Below, one piece after another: positions 13,195 through 24,072 of a stretch of 64,000 nucleotides of DNA. Each line of letters opens with the position of its first letter. The stretch's first letter is position 1. The stretch spans positions 18,618,001-18,682,000 of the forward strand of contig NC_092312.1 in assembly GCF_036785885.1 (NCBI RefSeq), written 5' to 3'. Source of the DNA: Coffea arabica. Taxonomy: Eukaryota > Streptophyta > Magnoliopsida > Gentianales > Rubiaceae. The notes beneath the pieces were generated by a model that was not told the origin of the DNA, did no database searches, and saw only the letters and a list, made by a program, of their open reading frames with translations. The position numbers and the translations under genes are program-made.

Positions 13195-13202
13195 TATATA
13201 AT
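13195..13202 (+). promoter_or_regulatory. TATA box of MADS gene, unit 3
   Basis: TATATAAT, 91 bases before the ATG at 13286. Confidence 0.55.
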
Positions 13203-13285
13203 AATAGGATGGGATGCCAAAGCATTGAAGCTAGCCCTTAATTCACCAAAATCCCACCAAAAGACAAAAAAAAAAAAAGGCGAAA

Positions 13286-14011
13286 ATGAACAACATGATG
13301 ATGAAGAAGAAGACGACCCAAGGTCGAAAAAAAATCGAGATCAAGAAGATAGACAACTTGAGCAACAGGCAAGTAGCCTTCTCCAAGCGAAGAGTCGGTC
13401 TCTTCAAGAAAGCAAGTGAACTTTGCGTCTTGATCGGGGCAGAAGTTGCCATCATCGTTCATTCTTTGGGCAAGCGCGTCTTTGCCTTTGGTCACCCCAG
13501 CATTGACGCTGTTATTAACCGCTATACCACGGGATCGGCATCATCATCATCATCATCATCATCATCCTCGTCATCCGTTGCTGATCCGAATACCCCGTTG
13601 GGTGCTCATGAGATTCAACAACACAACCGACACTATGCTAAAGTGTCCAAAGAATTAGAGGTCGAGAGAAAAAGAAAGGAATTGATTGAAGGTTCGAAGT
13701 TAGAGAACGGCGGGAGTTTTTGGTGGGATGACCCAATTGAGCATATGGGTTTGGAGGAGCTTCAACAGTATAAAGCTTCATTGGAAGAGTTGAAGAAAAA
13801 GCTGTTGATGAGAGCCGATGACTTGATGCTGTTGATAAATTCTTCTTCTTCTTCAACTAATTTGGGCTTTAATAATAGCGGTGATATCAATCCCGGCGTG
13901 ACTGCAGTTGGTTGTGATGATATGTTCTTCAATCAGACGACGACTGAATACTGCAACAACTCCATCGTTCCTTATGGTTCTGATGACTTCGGAAATTCTC
14001 TGCAGGTTTGA
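13286..14011 (+). CDS. AGL62-like type I (M-alpha) MADS-box transcription factor, intact (unit 3)
   Basis: Intronless, 241 residues, as expected for type I MADS genes. The MADS domain (about residues 12-71) starts [10 protein letters not shown], has RQVAFSKRR and [10 protein letters not shown], and ends VFAFGHPS; this gives binding to CArG-type DNA and dimerisation. A poly-Ser linker (about 84-97, coded by a tcatca run) follows, then a charged helix with [11 protein letters not shown], the FWWDDP motif (about 145-150) and GLEELQQYKASLEELKKKL (about 155-173), a likely coiled coil. This architecture matches Arabidopsis AGL62/AGL61, nuclear regulators of endosperm and central-cell development that dimerise with other type I proteins. 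There is no K-box of type II proteins. The ATG at 13286 is the first after the TATA box. Function here is inferred from family only; I cannot tell AGL61 from AGL62 orthology. Confidence 0.9.
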   Translation: MNNMMMKKKTTQGRKKIEIKKIDNLSNRQVAFSKRRVGLFKKASELCVLIGAEVAIIVHSLGKRVFAFGHPSIDAVINRYTTGSASSSSSSSSSSSSVADPNTPLGAHEIQQHNRHYAKVSKELEVERKRKELIEGSKLENGGSFWWDDPIEHMGLEELQQYKASLEELKKKLLMRADDLMLLINSSSSSTNLGFNNSGDINPGVTAVGCDDMFFNQTTTEYCNNSIVPYGSDDFGNSLQV

Positions 14012-14707
14012 AGATCTGTGGTTGGCGAAGTCAGGAGGATTCTATAATAAGTTTAATATATGCATGGCTTTCAGCAGTTTTCTTTTTAGTGTTTAGTTTA
14101 TGGATGGTTTTTCACAGTGTTGTTAGTGTTCGTTCCTTATGAATTACTATAGATTAGGCTCTTGCAGTGTTTTATTTTATTATGTTGACTGATGTCTCTT
14201 TTTTTATTTTTGTCTTTCAGTGATTTTTAAGTAAGAGTATTCTTTATATATTTATATATATGTGTGTGTGCGAGCCAATCTTAAATAATTGATATTAGTG
14301 TTAAAAAGCACACTCAATGTGTGTGCAATTTAGAAATCATTATTATTTTTTATGAATTTGTAAATTTTATTTTTTCATTAATAAATTTTATAAGAACTTT
14401 TCATTAACAAACTTCAATCTATAATTAATTTTTTCTTCAATTAAAAATAGATAATTTGGTAATTGCAATATTTAGAGTGATTATGTTGGTAAATGTGATC
14501 ACGTGACTTAGGGTAAAAAATTAATTTTCTAAGAATAAAATTGAAAGTTCGAAAAAAAATTGTAGAAAATATTTACACTGGCTGTCAATGCCCTCTTCTT
14601 ATATATTGTATAGAAAAAGACACGATCACAGTCCGTAATGTTACGGACGCTTTTCCACCGCAAGATCACATGTGCGTTGATGAGTTTCCAGTTTGTCGAA
14701 CAACTAA

Positions 14708-14922
14708 GGCCTTGTTTCGCAGGCAAGTTTTGGCTAAGTTTATTTGTTGCAAGATTTTTAAAAATAGTTATAATAACTTTAAAAAGTTTTCAAAAATTTT
14801 AAATTACATTCTTCAAAATATCCAAAAATTTATACCCTCTAAAAAAATTTTTATAACTTCTACAGTAAGTTACAATAAAACTTTAGACAAATACCCAAAA
14901 AACTTACTTACCAAATAAGGCC
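14708..14922 (+). mobile_element. Tourist-like MITE, unit 3
   Basis: Copy of the 215-bp MITE at 4578-4792, with one base change (tgttgcaag) shared with unit 4. Confidence 0.75.
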
Positions 14923-17020
14923 TAAGTAGATTTAAAGGAAAAAAAAATCACAGAGTAGTTTTGACAAAAAAAAAAAAAAAGGTAGATTTAAGGAAAATCA
15001 CATAATTCCCCCGAGATACCAACATCCCTTCAGCATCCATCCTCTCACCCCTCCGACATAAAGCCCGACCGATTAAACCACAAAGTTCATCCAAATCTTA
15101 ATTAGAAGCCAATCTGGTGAGTGTGTCTGGATTATACATTATTATTTTCACCTTATTTACACGCACCGACTTGCTTGTATTATCAACACATTTTCAATCA
15201 CTTTTTTTTTATCTTACATACGTCGCATCAAAAAAGTACTACAGTATTTTTTCACAAATTTATTTCAAATAATTTACTATCCAAGCACACTCATTATTCT
15301 TGAAGTCGTACTCTTTCAAAATTGAATCAGCAATTAAGCAAATCAATCCAGCGCGAGGGTTGGAAGGAAGAACGGGAGTTTTATGTGCAATGATTACACT
15401 CAAACTAGGCAGGAAGAAAAGTATATATCATCTATTATTCTATATTATGCAAAGTACATGTGTTTCTTCGTAAAAGTCTGATTATAGAATTTAGCTCCTC
15501 TCAAATATTATAAGTTGTGATGATCAGTTCTTAAGTTAAAATGGGAATCATAATACTTTTCTTGACTACTGAATGGAAATTTAAATTGGAATTTAAGAAT
15601 AGGAGATGATATTGTAGTGAGAGATAAAAAGAGATGAGTGAGGGGCGAAAATGAAAAGAGCGGTTAGGTGCTTTTTCAATGCTGCCCGGCCATTTGCTGT
15701 CAAATTAGTAAGGCCATGGGCAATTCTACTCCGGCAAGTTGGTTGGAGAAAGTCCAGTCCTCAAGCCCAACATGTCGGCCCAGACGTTTAATTACAGTTG
15801 GACGCCCCTTTCAGGGTTGCGTGCTGAGCCCAATGTAGAAAGCCCTCTTCCGTTTGTGGTCCATGAACTGACGCCCCCAACAGGAACGGTGGTCCAGTCA
15901 TAAATTCCTTGTTTTTCTCTGTCTTTTTTGTCTTTTCAAATTTATTAATGAATTCTGTCCAGAATACATCTTGGTCCCGGTGGTCATCATCATACATTAC
16001 CAGCAACTACAATCTGTTGTCTTGAGAAACAGGCTCAGCGCAGACAAGCAGAGGCCAGGTCAAATAAGGGATCCTACATTCGGCAACAAATTGGAGTATT
16101 TACATCCGCTTGGTTTTGCTGAAAAATATGGTATACTGTACTATTGGGCAGACAGACGTGTCAAAATGTGTGACTCGAACGAATTTGAATTAGTTAAAAT
16201 GACGTTGAGTAGATTGAATTGAGTACACGTGGTATATTGATAGTGGTTGTCTAATGGACCGTCCAACCTGCCACCTGTACTAATTGGCAATCTTCCAAAC
16301 CTTAGTTTTAACTAATTATGAAATTTGTTGACCTTAATTTCAAAGTTCTTGTAAAGGTGGACCTTAAAGAGACATTAACATATGAATATTGACCGTGACA
16401 GTGAATAGACTCGGTAAGTACTAGTATCACCTTTTTTATGGTTAGTGAAAGCAGTTACTATCAAGAACTAGTAAAACCTCTTCCGCCAATTATCACCTAC
16501 AGGTTAGGCTGCTATTTTCTGCTGTTGGACAAGATCAACTACAATATCATTGGATTGTCTCCCCCTTCCAGAATCCGGAGATACACGATAATGCTCAGGT
16601 CCTTGTCATGGACAAATAATGAGATTGATTACACAACGGTTCACTCCCCGATACAGAATTTTTTTTTTTTTTTTAAAAAGAAGGGTATCATCGGCATTCT
16701 CTTTCTTCGCATGCCTCGCTCAGCTACTGGTGGCAGATATGATGAGCAAGTATCTATGTTGCACATAAAGCCCGAGAAAGGGATTTGAAATTAACATTTA
16801 TCGGAATTTTTTTTTCTTTTGTAAAAAATTCTTATTTCGACTATTTATAATTACTCATGACTATTTTTATTTTTAATTATTTAAATATATATTTTTCCTA
16901 AACATTGTAATTATCAATATAAAATTATTTTATGAAAAATATTTAAAAGATTAAAGTTTGCTTTAACAATAAAAAATTTATTCAAAATACATGATTATAA
17001 ATATTTTATATTTTTTCATT

Positions 17021-17051
17021 GCACGCATATCGTATGTGCATTGAGCACTAG
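17021..17051 (+). mobile_element. Possible Helitron 3' end, unit 4
   Basis: Copy of the hairpin plus CTAG|T arrangement described at 1822-1852. Confidence 0.35.
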
Positions 17052-18264
17052 TTGCAATAATGGTGAGAGACGCTGCACAAAGAAGAGGATTTGAAGATAC
17101 CATACTAAATAATGCTCCACTAAAAGTAAAAATACCAAAGCAAGTGGCCTAGCCGAAATGCAAATGGCCCCCTAACTCTACGTCCATGGGCCGCGCGCCA
17201 GTCGAATGGTGACTCCAAATTTTTTTTTTTTTTTTTGTAAATTTGCTTCGTCTTGTTTCGGTTGACAGCTATCACAATATCCGTTACTCAATCAACTAAA
17301 CTCCAGTCTCACGCAATATCAGTTTTACATTTATGACAAATTAATTAAAATGGAAGTGCATAATTTTGCTGCCTGCGAAAAGTCTAGCCTTTTGATTCTG
17401 AAATGAGATACAGGTCGCCAACCTAATTTTAAATATGAATCTATAGATGGGACCCAAGTCCAATTTGGTGAGGACTAGCGTCCAACCCCGTTCTACTGGC
17501 ACGGATTAAGGAAATAATTGGAAAAATTAGATTTTCTATATACTTAATACATGTAAATCATACTCGATTACCGCCCACGGATTAAGGAAATAATTGGAAA
17601 AGTAGTTTCCTTTCTATTTAACGAAGTTGAATTGAGAACATTTTGGAGACATTTTAGTTGTCACCAAGCTAAGGAAATATATTTTTCTAATTTTAACCTA
17701 GGCAAGAAAATACTTAGCAAAAAAAAAAAAGAAGAAATAATTATGTTTTCGGAAGTATATATGTTTCTATATGTTGATGCATGAATTCATCCAAACAATA
17801 TGTATATCGCTTTGCTAAAAGATAATAAACCATTAACTACTTAAACTAACTACACATGCCATTAAATAACAGTTTGATCGTTTTTTTGTTTTTTTGTTTT
17901 AAAAATTTTGATGAAATGACTAGATAGATAGTTCTCAACAATGCCATTTTCTTGGTCAGTGTGAGAGAGTAAATTATGTTTTGCCAGGAAAGAAGAAAAT
18001 AGCTGTTAATTCTAGACAAATTGTCCATTTCTAAGTTTAATCCATCAATCAATGAGGAGTTAACACTAATTTATATTTTGTCGAAAAATATAGAGATGTT
18101 ACTCTACATAAATCATCCATTTCTAAGTTTAATCCATCAATCAAGGGGAAATTAGGAGGGCGAAACAATGGAAACTGGAGAAAATATATCGACCGAATCA
18201 CAATAAAATCTTTGACGTTTTTAGGAAAGAAAATTACGGGTAAATATTAAGGAAGGTGGAACCT

Positions 18265-18272
18265 TATATAAT
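18265..18272 (+). promoter_or_regulatory. TATA box of MADS gene, unit 4
   Basis: TATATAAT, 90 bases before the ATG at 18355; the A run between them is one base shorter than in unit 3. Confidence 0.55.
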
Positions 18273-18354
18273 AATAGGATGGGATGCCAAAGCATTGAAG
18301 CTAGCCCTTAATTCACCAAAATCCCACCAAAAGACAAAAAAAAAAAAGGCGAAA

Positions 18355-19080
18355 ATGAACAACATGATGATGAAGAAGAAGACGACCCAAGGTCGAAAAA
18401 AAATCGAGATCAAGAAGATAGACAACTTGAGCAACAGGCAAGTAGCCTTCTCCAAGCGAAGAGTCGGTCTCTTCAAGAAAGCAAGTGAACTTTGCGTCTT
18501 GATCGGGGCAGAAGTTGCCATCATCGTTCATTCTTTGGGCAAGCGCGTCTTTGCCTTTGGTCACCCCAGCATTGACGCTGTTATTAACCGCTATACCACG
18601 GGATCGGCATCATCATCATCATCATCATCATCATCCTCGTCATCCGTTGCTGATCCGAATACCCCGTTGGGTGCTCATGAGATTCAACAACACAACCGAC
18701 ACTATGCTAAAGTGTCCAAAGAATTAGAGGTCGAGAGAAAAAGAAAGGAATTGATTGAAGGTTCGAAGTTAGAGAACGGCGGGAGTTTTTGGTGGGATGA
18801 CCCAATTGAGCATATGGGTTTGGAGGAGCTTCAACAGTATAAAGCTTCATTGGAAGAGTTGAAGAAAAAGCTGTTGATGAGAGCCGATGACTTGATGCTG
18901 TTGAAAAATTCTTCTTCTTCTTCAACTAATTTGGGCTTTAATAATAGCGGTGATATCAATCCCGGCGTGACTGCAGTTGGTTGTGATGATATGTTCTTCA
19001 ATCAGACGACGACTGAATACTGCAACAACTCCATCGTTCCTTATGGTTCTGATGACTTCGGAAATTCTCTGCAGGTTTGA
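18355..19080 (+). CDS. AGL62-like type I (M-alpha) MADS-box transcription factor, intact (unit 4)
   Basis: A 241-residue protein identical to the unit 3 product except that an Ile becomes Lys at about residue 184, at the start of the second Ser run after the C-terminal helix. All motifs are kept: the MADS domain with the Ile form of CVLIGAEV, poly-Ser linker, FWWDDP and the leucine-rich helix. The open frame extends upstream to 18256 only because one A is missing from the run before the ATG. That extension starts at GTG rather than ATG and lies across the TATA box, so I place the start at 18355. Being almost identical to unit 3, it probably has the same expression and partners. Confidence 0.9.
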   Translation: MNNMMMKKKTTQGRKKIEIKKIDNLSNRQVAFSKRRVGLFKKASELCVLIGAEVAIIVHSLGKRVFAFGHPSIDAVINRYTTGSASSSSSSSSSSSSVADPNTPLGAHEIQQHNRHYAKVSKELEVERKRKELIEGSKLENGGSFWWDDPIEHMGLEELQQYKASLEELKKKLLMRADDLMLLKNSSSSSTNLGFNNSGDINPGVTAVGCDDMFFNQTTTEYCNNSIVPYGSDDFGNSLQV

Positions 19081-19776
19081 AGATCTGTGGTTGGCGAAGT
19101 CAGGAGGATTCTATAATAAGTTTAATATATGCATGGCTTTCAGCAGTTTTCTTTTTAGTGTTTAGTTTATGGATGGTTTTTCACAGTGTTGTTAGTGTTC
19201 GTTCCTTATGAATTACTATAGATTAGGCTCTTGCAGTGTTTTATTTTATTATGTTGACTGATGTCTCTTTTTTTATTTTTGTCTTTCAGTGATTTTTAAG
19301 TAAGAGTATTCTTTATATATTTATATATATGTGTGTGTGCGAGCCAATCTTAAATAATTGATATTAGTGTTAAAAAGCACACTCAATGTGTGTGCAATTT
19401 AGAAATCATTATTATTTTTTATGAATTTGTAAATTTTATTTTTTCATTAATAAATTTTATAAGAACTTTTCATTAACAAACTTCAATCTATAATTAATTT
19501 TTTCTTCAATTAAAAATAGATAATTTGGTAATTGCAATATTTAGAGTGATTATGTTGGTAAATGTGATCACGTGACTTAGGGTAAAAAATTAATTTTCTA
19601 AGAATAAAATTGAAAGTTCGAAAAAAAATTGTAGAAAATATTTACACTGGCTGTCAATGCCCTCTTCTTATATATTGTATAGAAAAAGACACGATCACAG
19701 TCCGTAATGTTACGGACGCTTTTCCACCGCAAGATCACATGTGCGTTGATGAGTTTCCAGTTTGTCGAACAACTAA

Positions 19777-19991
19777 GGCCTTGTTTCGCAGGCAAGTTTT
19801 GGCTAAGTTTATTTGTTGCAAGATTTTTAAAAATAGTTATAATAACTTTAAAAAGTTTTCAAAAATTTTAAATTACATTCTTCAAAATATCCAAAAATTT
19901 ATACCCTCTAAAAAAATTTTTATAACTTCTACAGTAAGTTACAATAAAACTTTAGACAAATACCCAAAAAACTTACTTACCAAATAAGGCC
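19777..19991 (+). mobile_element. Tourist-like MITE, unit 4
   Basis: Copy of the 215-bp MITE at 4578-4792. No fifth copy exists because unit 5 is truncated before this point. Confidence 0.75.
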
Positions 19992-20264
19992 TAAGTAGAT
20001 TTAAAGGAAAAAAAAATCACAGAGTAGTTTTGACAAAAAAAAAAGGTAGATTTAAGGAAAATCACATAATTCCCCCGAGATACCAACATCCCTTCAGCAT
20101 CCATCCTCTCACCCCTCCGACATAAAGCCCGACCGATTAAACCACAAAGTTCATCCAAATCTTAATTAGAAGCCAATCTGGTGAGTGTGTCTGGATTATA
20201 CATTATTATTTTCACCTTATTTACACACACCGACTTGCTTGTATTATCAACACATTTTCAATCA

Positions 20265-22539
20265 CTTTTTTTTTTATCTTACATACGTCGCATCAAAAAA
20301 GTACTACAGTATTTTTTCACAAATTTATTTCAAATAATTTACTATCCAAGCACACTCATTATTCTTGAAGTCGTACTCTTTCAAAATTGAATCAGCAATT
20401 AAGCAAATCAATCCAGCGCGAGGGTTGGAAGGAAGAACGGGAGTTTTATGTGTAATGATTACACTCAAACTAGGCAGGAAGAAAAGTATATATCATCTAT
20501 TATTCTATATTATGCAAAGTACATGTGTTTCTTCGTAAAAGTCTGATTATAGAATTTAGCTCCTCTCAAATATTATAAGTTGTGATGATCAATTTTTAAG
20601 TTAAAATGGGAATCATAATACTTTTCTTGACTACTGAATGGAAATTTAAATTGGAATTTAAGAATAGGAGATGATATTGTAGTGAGAGATAAAAAGAGAT
20701 GAGTGAGGGGCGAAAATGAAAAGAGCGGTTAGGTGCTTTTTCAATGCTGCCCGGCCATTTGCTGTCAAATTAGTAAGGCCATGGGCAATTCTACTCCGGC
20801 AAGTTGGTTGGAGAAAGTCCAGTCCTCAAGCCCAACATGTCGGCCCAGACGTTTAATTACAGTTGGACGCCCCTTTCAGGGTTGCGTGCTGAGCCCAATG
20901 TAGAAAGCCCTCTTCCGTGTGTGGTCCATGAACTGACGCCCCCAACAGGAACGGTGGTCCAGTCATAAATTCCTTGTTTTTCTCTGTCTTTTTTGTCTTT
21001 TCAAATTTATTAATGAATTCTGTCCAGAATACATCTTGGTCCCGGTGGTCATCATCATACATTACCAGCAACTACAATCTGTTGTCTTGAGAAGCAGGCT
21101 CAGCGCAGACAAGCAGAGGCCAGGTCAAATAAGGGATCCTACATTCGGCAACAAATTGGAGTATTTACATCCGCTTGGTTTTGCTGAAAAATATGGTATA
21201 CTGTACTATTGGGCAGACAGACGTGTCAAAATGTGTGATTCGAACGAATTTGAATTAGTTAAAATGACGTTGAGTAGATTGAATTGAGTACACGTGGTAT
21301 ATTGATAGTGGTTGTCTAATGGACCGTCCGACCTGCCACCTGTACTAATTGGCAATCTTCCAAACCTTAGTTTTAACTAATTATGAAATTTGTTGACCTT
21401 AATTTCAAAGTTCTTGTAAAGGTGGACCTTAAAGAGACATTAACATATGAATATTGACCGTGACAGTGAATAGACTCGGTAAGTACTAGTATCACCTTTT
21501 TTATGGTTAGTGAAAGCAGTTACTATCAAGAACTAGTAAAACCTCTTCCGCCAATTATCACCTACAGGTTAGGCTGCTATTTTCTGCTGTTGGACAAGAT
21601 CAACTACAATATCATTGGATTGTCTCCCCCTTCCAGAATCCGGAGATACACGATAATGCTCAGGTCCTTGTCATGGACAAATAATGAGATTGATTACACA
21701 ACGGTTCACTCCCCGATACAGAAATTTTTTTTATTATTAAAAAGAAGGGTATCATCGGCATTCTCTTTCTTCGCATGCCTCGCTCAGCTACTGGTGGCAG
21801 ATATGATAAGCAAGTATCTATGTTGCACATAAAGCCCGAGAAAGGGATTTGAAATTAACATTTATCGGAATTTTTTTTTCTTTTGTAAAAAATTCTTATT
21901 TCGACTATTTATAATCACTCATGATTATTTTTATTTATAATTATTTAAATATATATTTTTCCTAAACATTGTAATTATCAATATAAAATTATTTTATGAA
22001 AAATATTTAAAAGATAAAAGTTTGCTTTAACAATAAAAAATTTATTCAAAATACATGATTATAAATATTTTATATTTTTTCATCGCACGCATGTCGTATG
22101 TGCATTGAGCACTAGTTGCAATAATGGTGAGAGACGCTGCACAAAGAAGAGGATTTGAAGATACCATACTAAATAATGCTCCACTAAAAGTAAAAATACC
22201 AAAGCAAGTGGCCCCCTAACTCTACGTCCATGGCCATGGGCCGCGCGCCAGTTGAATGGTGACTCCAAATTTTTTTTTTTTTTTTTTGTAAATTTGCAAG
22301 TGACAGCTATCACAACATCCGTTACTCAATCAACTAAACTCCAGTCTCACGCAACATCAGTTTTACATTTATGACAAATTAATTAAAATGGAAGTGCATA
22401 ATTTTGCTGCCTGCGAAAAGTCTAGCCTTTTGATTCTGAAATGAGATACAGGTCGCCAACCTAATTTTAAATATGAATCTATAGATGGGACCCAAGTCGA
22501 ATTTGGTGAGGACTAGCGTCCAACCCGGTTCTACTGGCA
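20265..22539 (+). repeat. Truncated, more diverged array unit 5 (no MADS gene)
   Basis: The left 2.27 kb of the unit. Similarity to units 1-4 stops abruptly after ctactggca at 22539, where the other units continue with a different sequence (cggattaagg). It carries many more differences than the full units: single-base changes, a changed T/A run near 21725, a missing stretch near 22210 and a missing stretch near 22300. It is either the oldest unit or one not homogenised with the rest. It ends before the position of the MADS gene. Confidence 0.9.
22085..22115 (+). mobile_element. Possible Helitron 3' end, unit 5
   Basis: Diverged copy of the arrangement at 1822-1852; the hairpin reads gcacgcatgtcgtatgtgc and CTAG|T is kept. 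Confidence 0.3.
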
Positions 22540-22714
22540 TTACCAACGCTCGCAACAACAACAGCTGTCCACCAGGCAGCTGTGTCCAATCCAACTCATC
22601 TGCCGCCCAAGCTTCCAATCACAACATTCGTCCATACAACATTACTTCGCTGGGAGTAGTCACCAAATATCAGTAAAAGAAAATACTACTAATTTTTCAA
22701 AAAAAAAAAAGTTA
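22540..22714 (+). other. Sequence past the array breakpoint, no recognised gene
   Basis: This begins where unit 5 stops matching the array. It is richer in GC than its surroundings and holds the end of a 63-codon ATG frame (22485-22676) rich in Ser and Asn. I recognise no family. In units 1-4 the same frame stops soon after the breakpoint. It may be a remnant of the locus before duplication. Confidence 0.3.
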
Positions 22715-22834
22715 TTTACACTCCATATTTTATTATTTGCACTCTCACTATTTATTATATCATATAGTCTAATAAATAAAAATTATATAATAAAAATGAT
22801 AGTGAAAGTGCAAATAACAAAAAGATGAGTGTAA
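22715..22834. mobile_element. Foldback MITE, about 120 bp
   Basis: The two ends are near-complete reverse complements: each reads tttacactc inward, then a short variable stretch, then ttatttgcact. Almost the whole element would fold into one hairpin. It is non-coding. Confidence 0.65.
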
Positions 22835-22849
22835 AGATGAGGGCAAACA

Positions 22850-23017
22850 GTTTGGATAGTGTATTATTTAAAATATTATTTAGAATAATCATTGTAACGT
22901 TTTTTTGAATGTTATGTATGTGAAATAAAAATATAGTTGGAAATATAAAAAGGTGGATTGAAAAATATGTTTATAATACAAGCAAAATATTATCTGAAAT
23001 AATTCAATAATCCAACC
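22850..23017. mobile_element. MITE, about 170 bp
   Basis: AT-rich, with ends reading tttggatagtgtattattt and, from the other side, ttggattattgaattattt. It is non-coding, and its end resembles that of the element at 23432-23584. Confidence 0.5.
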
Positions 23018-23161
23018 TTTTTTTAGCAAGCAGGTGGTATTTGTACTCATTAACAAATTTAAATTACACTTAATTTAGTATATAAATGCACACATTTACA
23101 TTTATAATTAGACCGTGGATTTGACACTTCTTTCAATTTAACTACATCTTGTAGAAAATTA

Positions 23162-23340
23162 TGCCTAATTTGGATTGCATTTTTTTTTTGTAGAAAATTT
23201 TTATAAGTTTCCTTGAGAATATTTTTGTCATATTTTTCTAATCATTTTCTTATCTCACGCACATCATATTTTAAAAAAAAATGTTACTATATTTTATATT
23301 TCTAGAAAAATTCCTAAAAACTTACAATTCAAACGGGCTT
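23162..23340. mobile_element. MITE, about 180 bp, TTA flanks
   Basis: The ends resemble one another in inverted orientation (gcctaatttggattg and gcccgtttgaattg), with TTA on both sides. It has the same general look as the Tourist-like elements elsewhere in the window and is non-coding. Confidence 0.5.
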
Positions 23341-23431
23341 TTAATATTTCAGTCTCATCCAACTCAACAACCAATGAGGGAGTACTTGTTAGCCAAATTA
23401 AATGATAATAATAATAATAACAATTATTCAT

Positions 23432-23584
23432 GTGTTTGGATAGGAGATTATTTGAAATAAATTTTTAAAAAAATTACAATAGCATCTTTGTTATATGATA
23501 TATATATATGAGATAAAAAATAATTAAAAAATGAGTTTACTGCTTAATCAAATAAATTTGCACGAGTAATTGTCTATCCAAACA
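23432..23584. mobile_element. MITE, about 150 bp
   Basis: The inverted ends begin tgtttggatag on each side and continue into related AT-rich sequence. It is non-coding. It is the fourth inverted-repeat element in under 900 bases. Confidence 0.55.
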
Positions 23585-23866
23585 GAAGAGAAAAAGACAA
23601 GCCCCGAACACTCACTCCCATGCAAGCACATCCAATCGTTTGTCGTACTGCTAATTAATAAGGAGATGCTAATTTCCAAAAACACACGCTATACGTTACC
23701 AAGAAAGCAAGAGAAAGATAGCCAATGCTGGCCTGGCACTAGATCACCATTCGTACGTGCACACAGCTCATTCCGCACGCATGCCCATGCAACGTCAATC
23801 TGGCCCGGGCCCCTTTTTACTTCTCTTCTAGGATATCCTAATGTCCTATAGTAATATTTTCCAGGT

Positions 23867-23885
23867 CCTCTCTCTCTCTCTCTCT
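23867..23885 (+). repeat. (TC)n run in presumed 5'UTR of the DUF1005 gene
   Basis: About nine TC repeats, some 190 bases before the ATG, followed by more pyrimidine-rich sequence. CT runs are common in plant 5' leaders and core promoters. I see no clear TATA box for this gene. Confidence 0.5.
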
Positions 23886-24072
23886 TCTGTCCATCAATCC
23901 TGCTATTCTCCAGCCTGTTCTTAACTTTTCTACTCTTCCTTCAGTCTTTATCTTCCGCCTCCGCAATCCGCATCCCCACATCCCTTATATCTATGCCCTC
24001 CCCACTAACCGCCTCTCCCATTCATCTACTGCGTTCTACGTCCTTCAATTCTTTTCCAGACGGACCAAAACA

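Larger units (their letters stand above)
10131..15200 (+). repeat. Tandem array unit 3 (5.07 kb, MADS-box intact)
   Basis: Third unit, about 5,070 bases. By eye it differs from unit 2 at roughly ten sites, including one base lost from an A run near 11906, one base gained in the MADS gene that keeps the frame open, and five extra A in a homopolymer near 14970. That is about 99.8 percent identity across 5 kb. Confidence 0.95.
15201..20264 (+). repeat. Tandem array unit 4 (5.06 kb, MADS-box intact)
   Basis: Fourth unit. It shares nearly all its variants with unit 3 and differs from it at about half a dozen sites, among them one base fewer in the A run just before the MADS start codon, one amino-acid change (Ile to Lys) in the C-terminal part of the protein, and a shorter A run near 20040. 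Confidence 0.95.

Noticed and set aside
18256-18354. In-frame N-terminal extension of the unit 4 MADS protein (274 residues)
   Set aside because: The extension begins at GTG, has no ATG, and overlaps the TATA box. It is open only because one A is missing from a homopolymer. The ATG at 18355 is the likely start.
22485-22676. 63-codon ATG frame across the array breakpoint as a secreted peptide gene
   Set aside because: It has no signal peptide and no known peptide motif, and it is cut short in units 1-4. It is only noted with the breakpoint.
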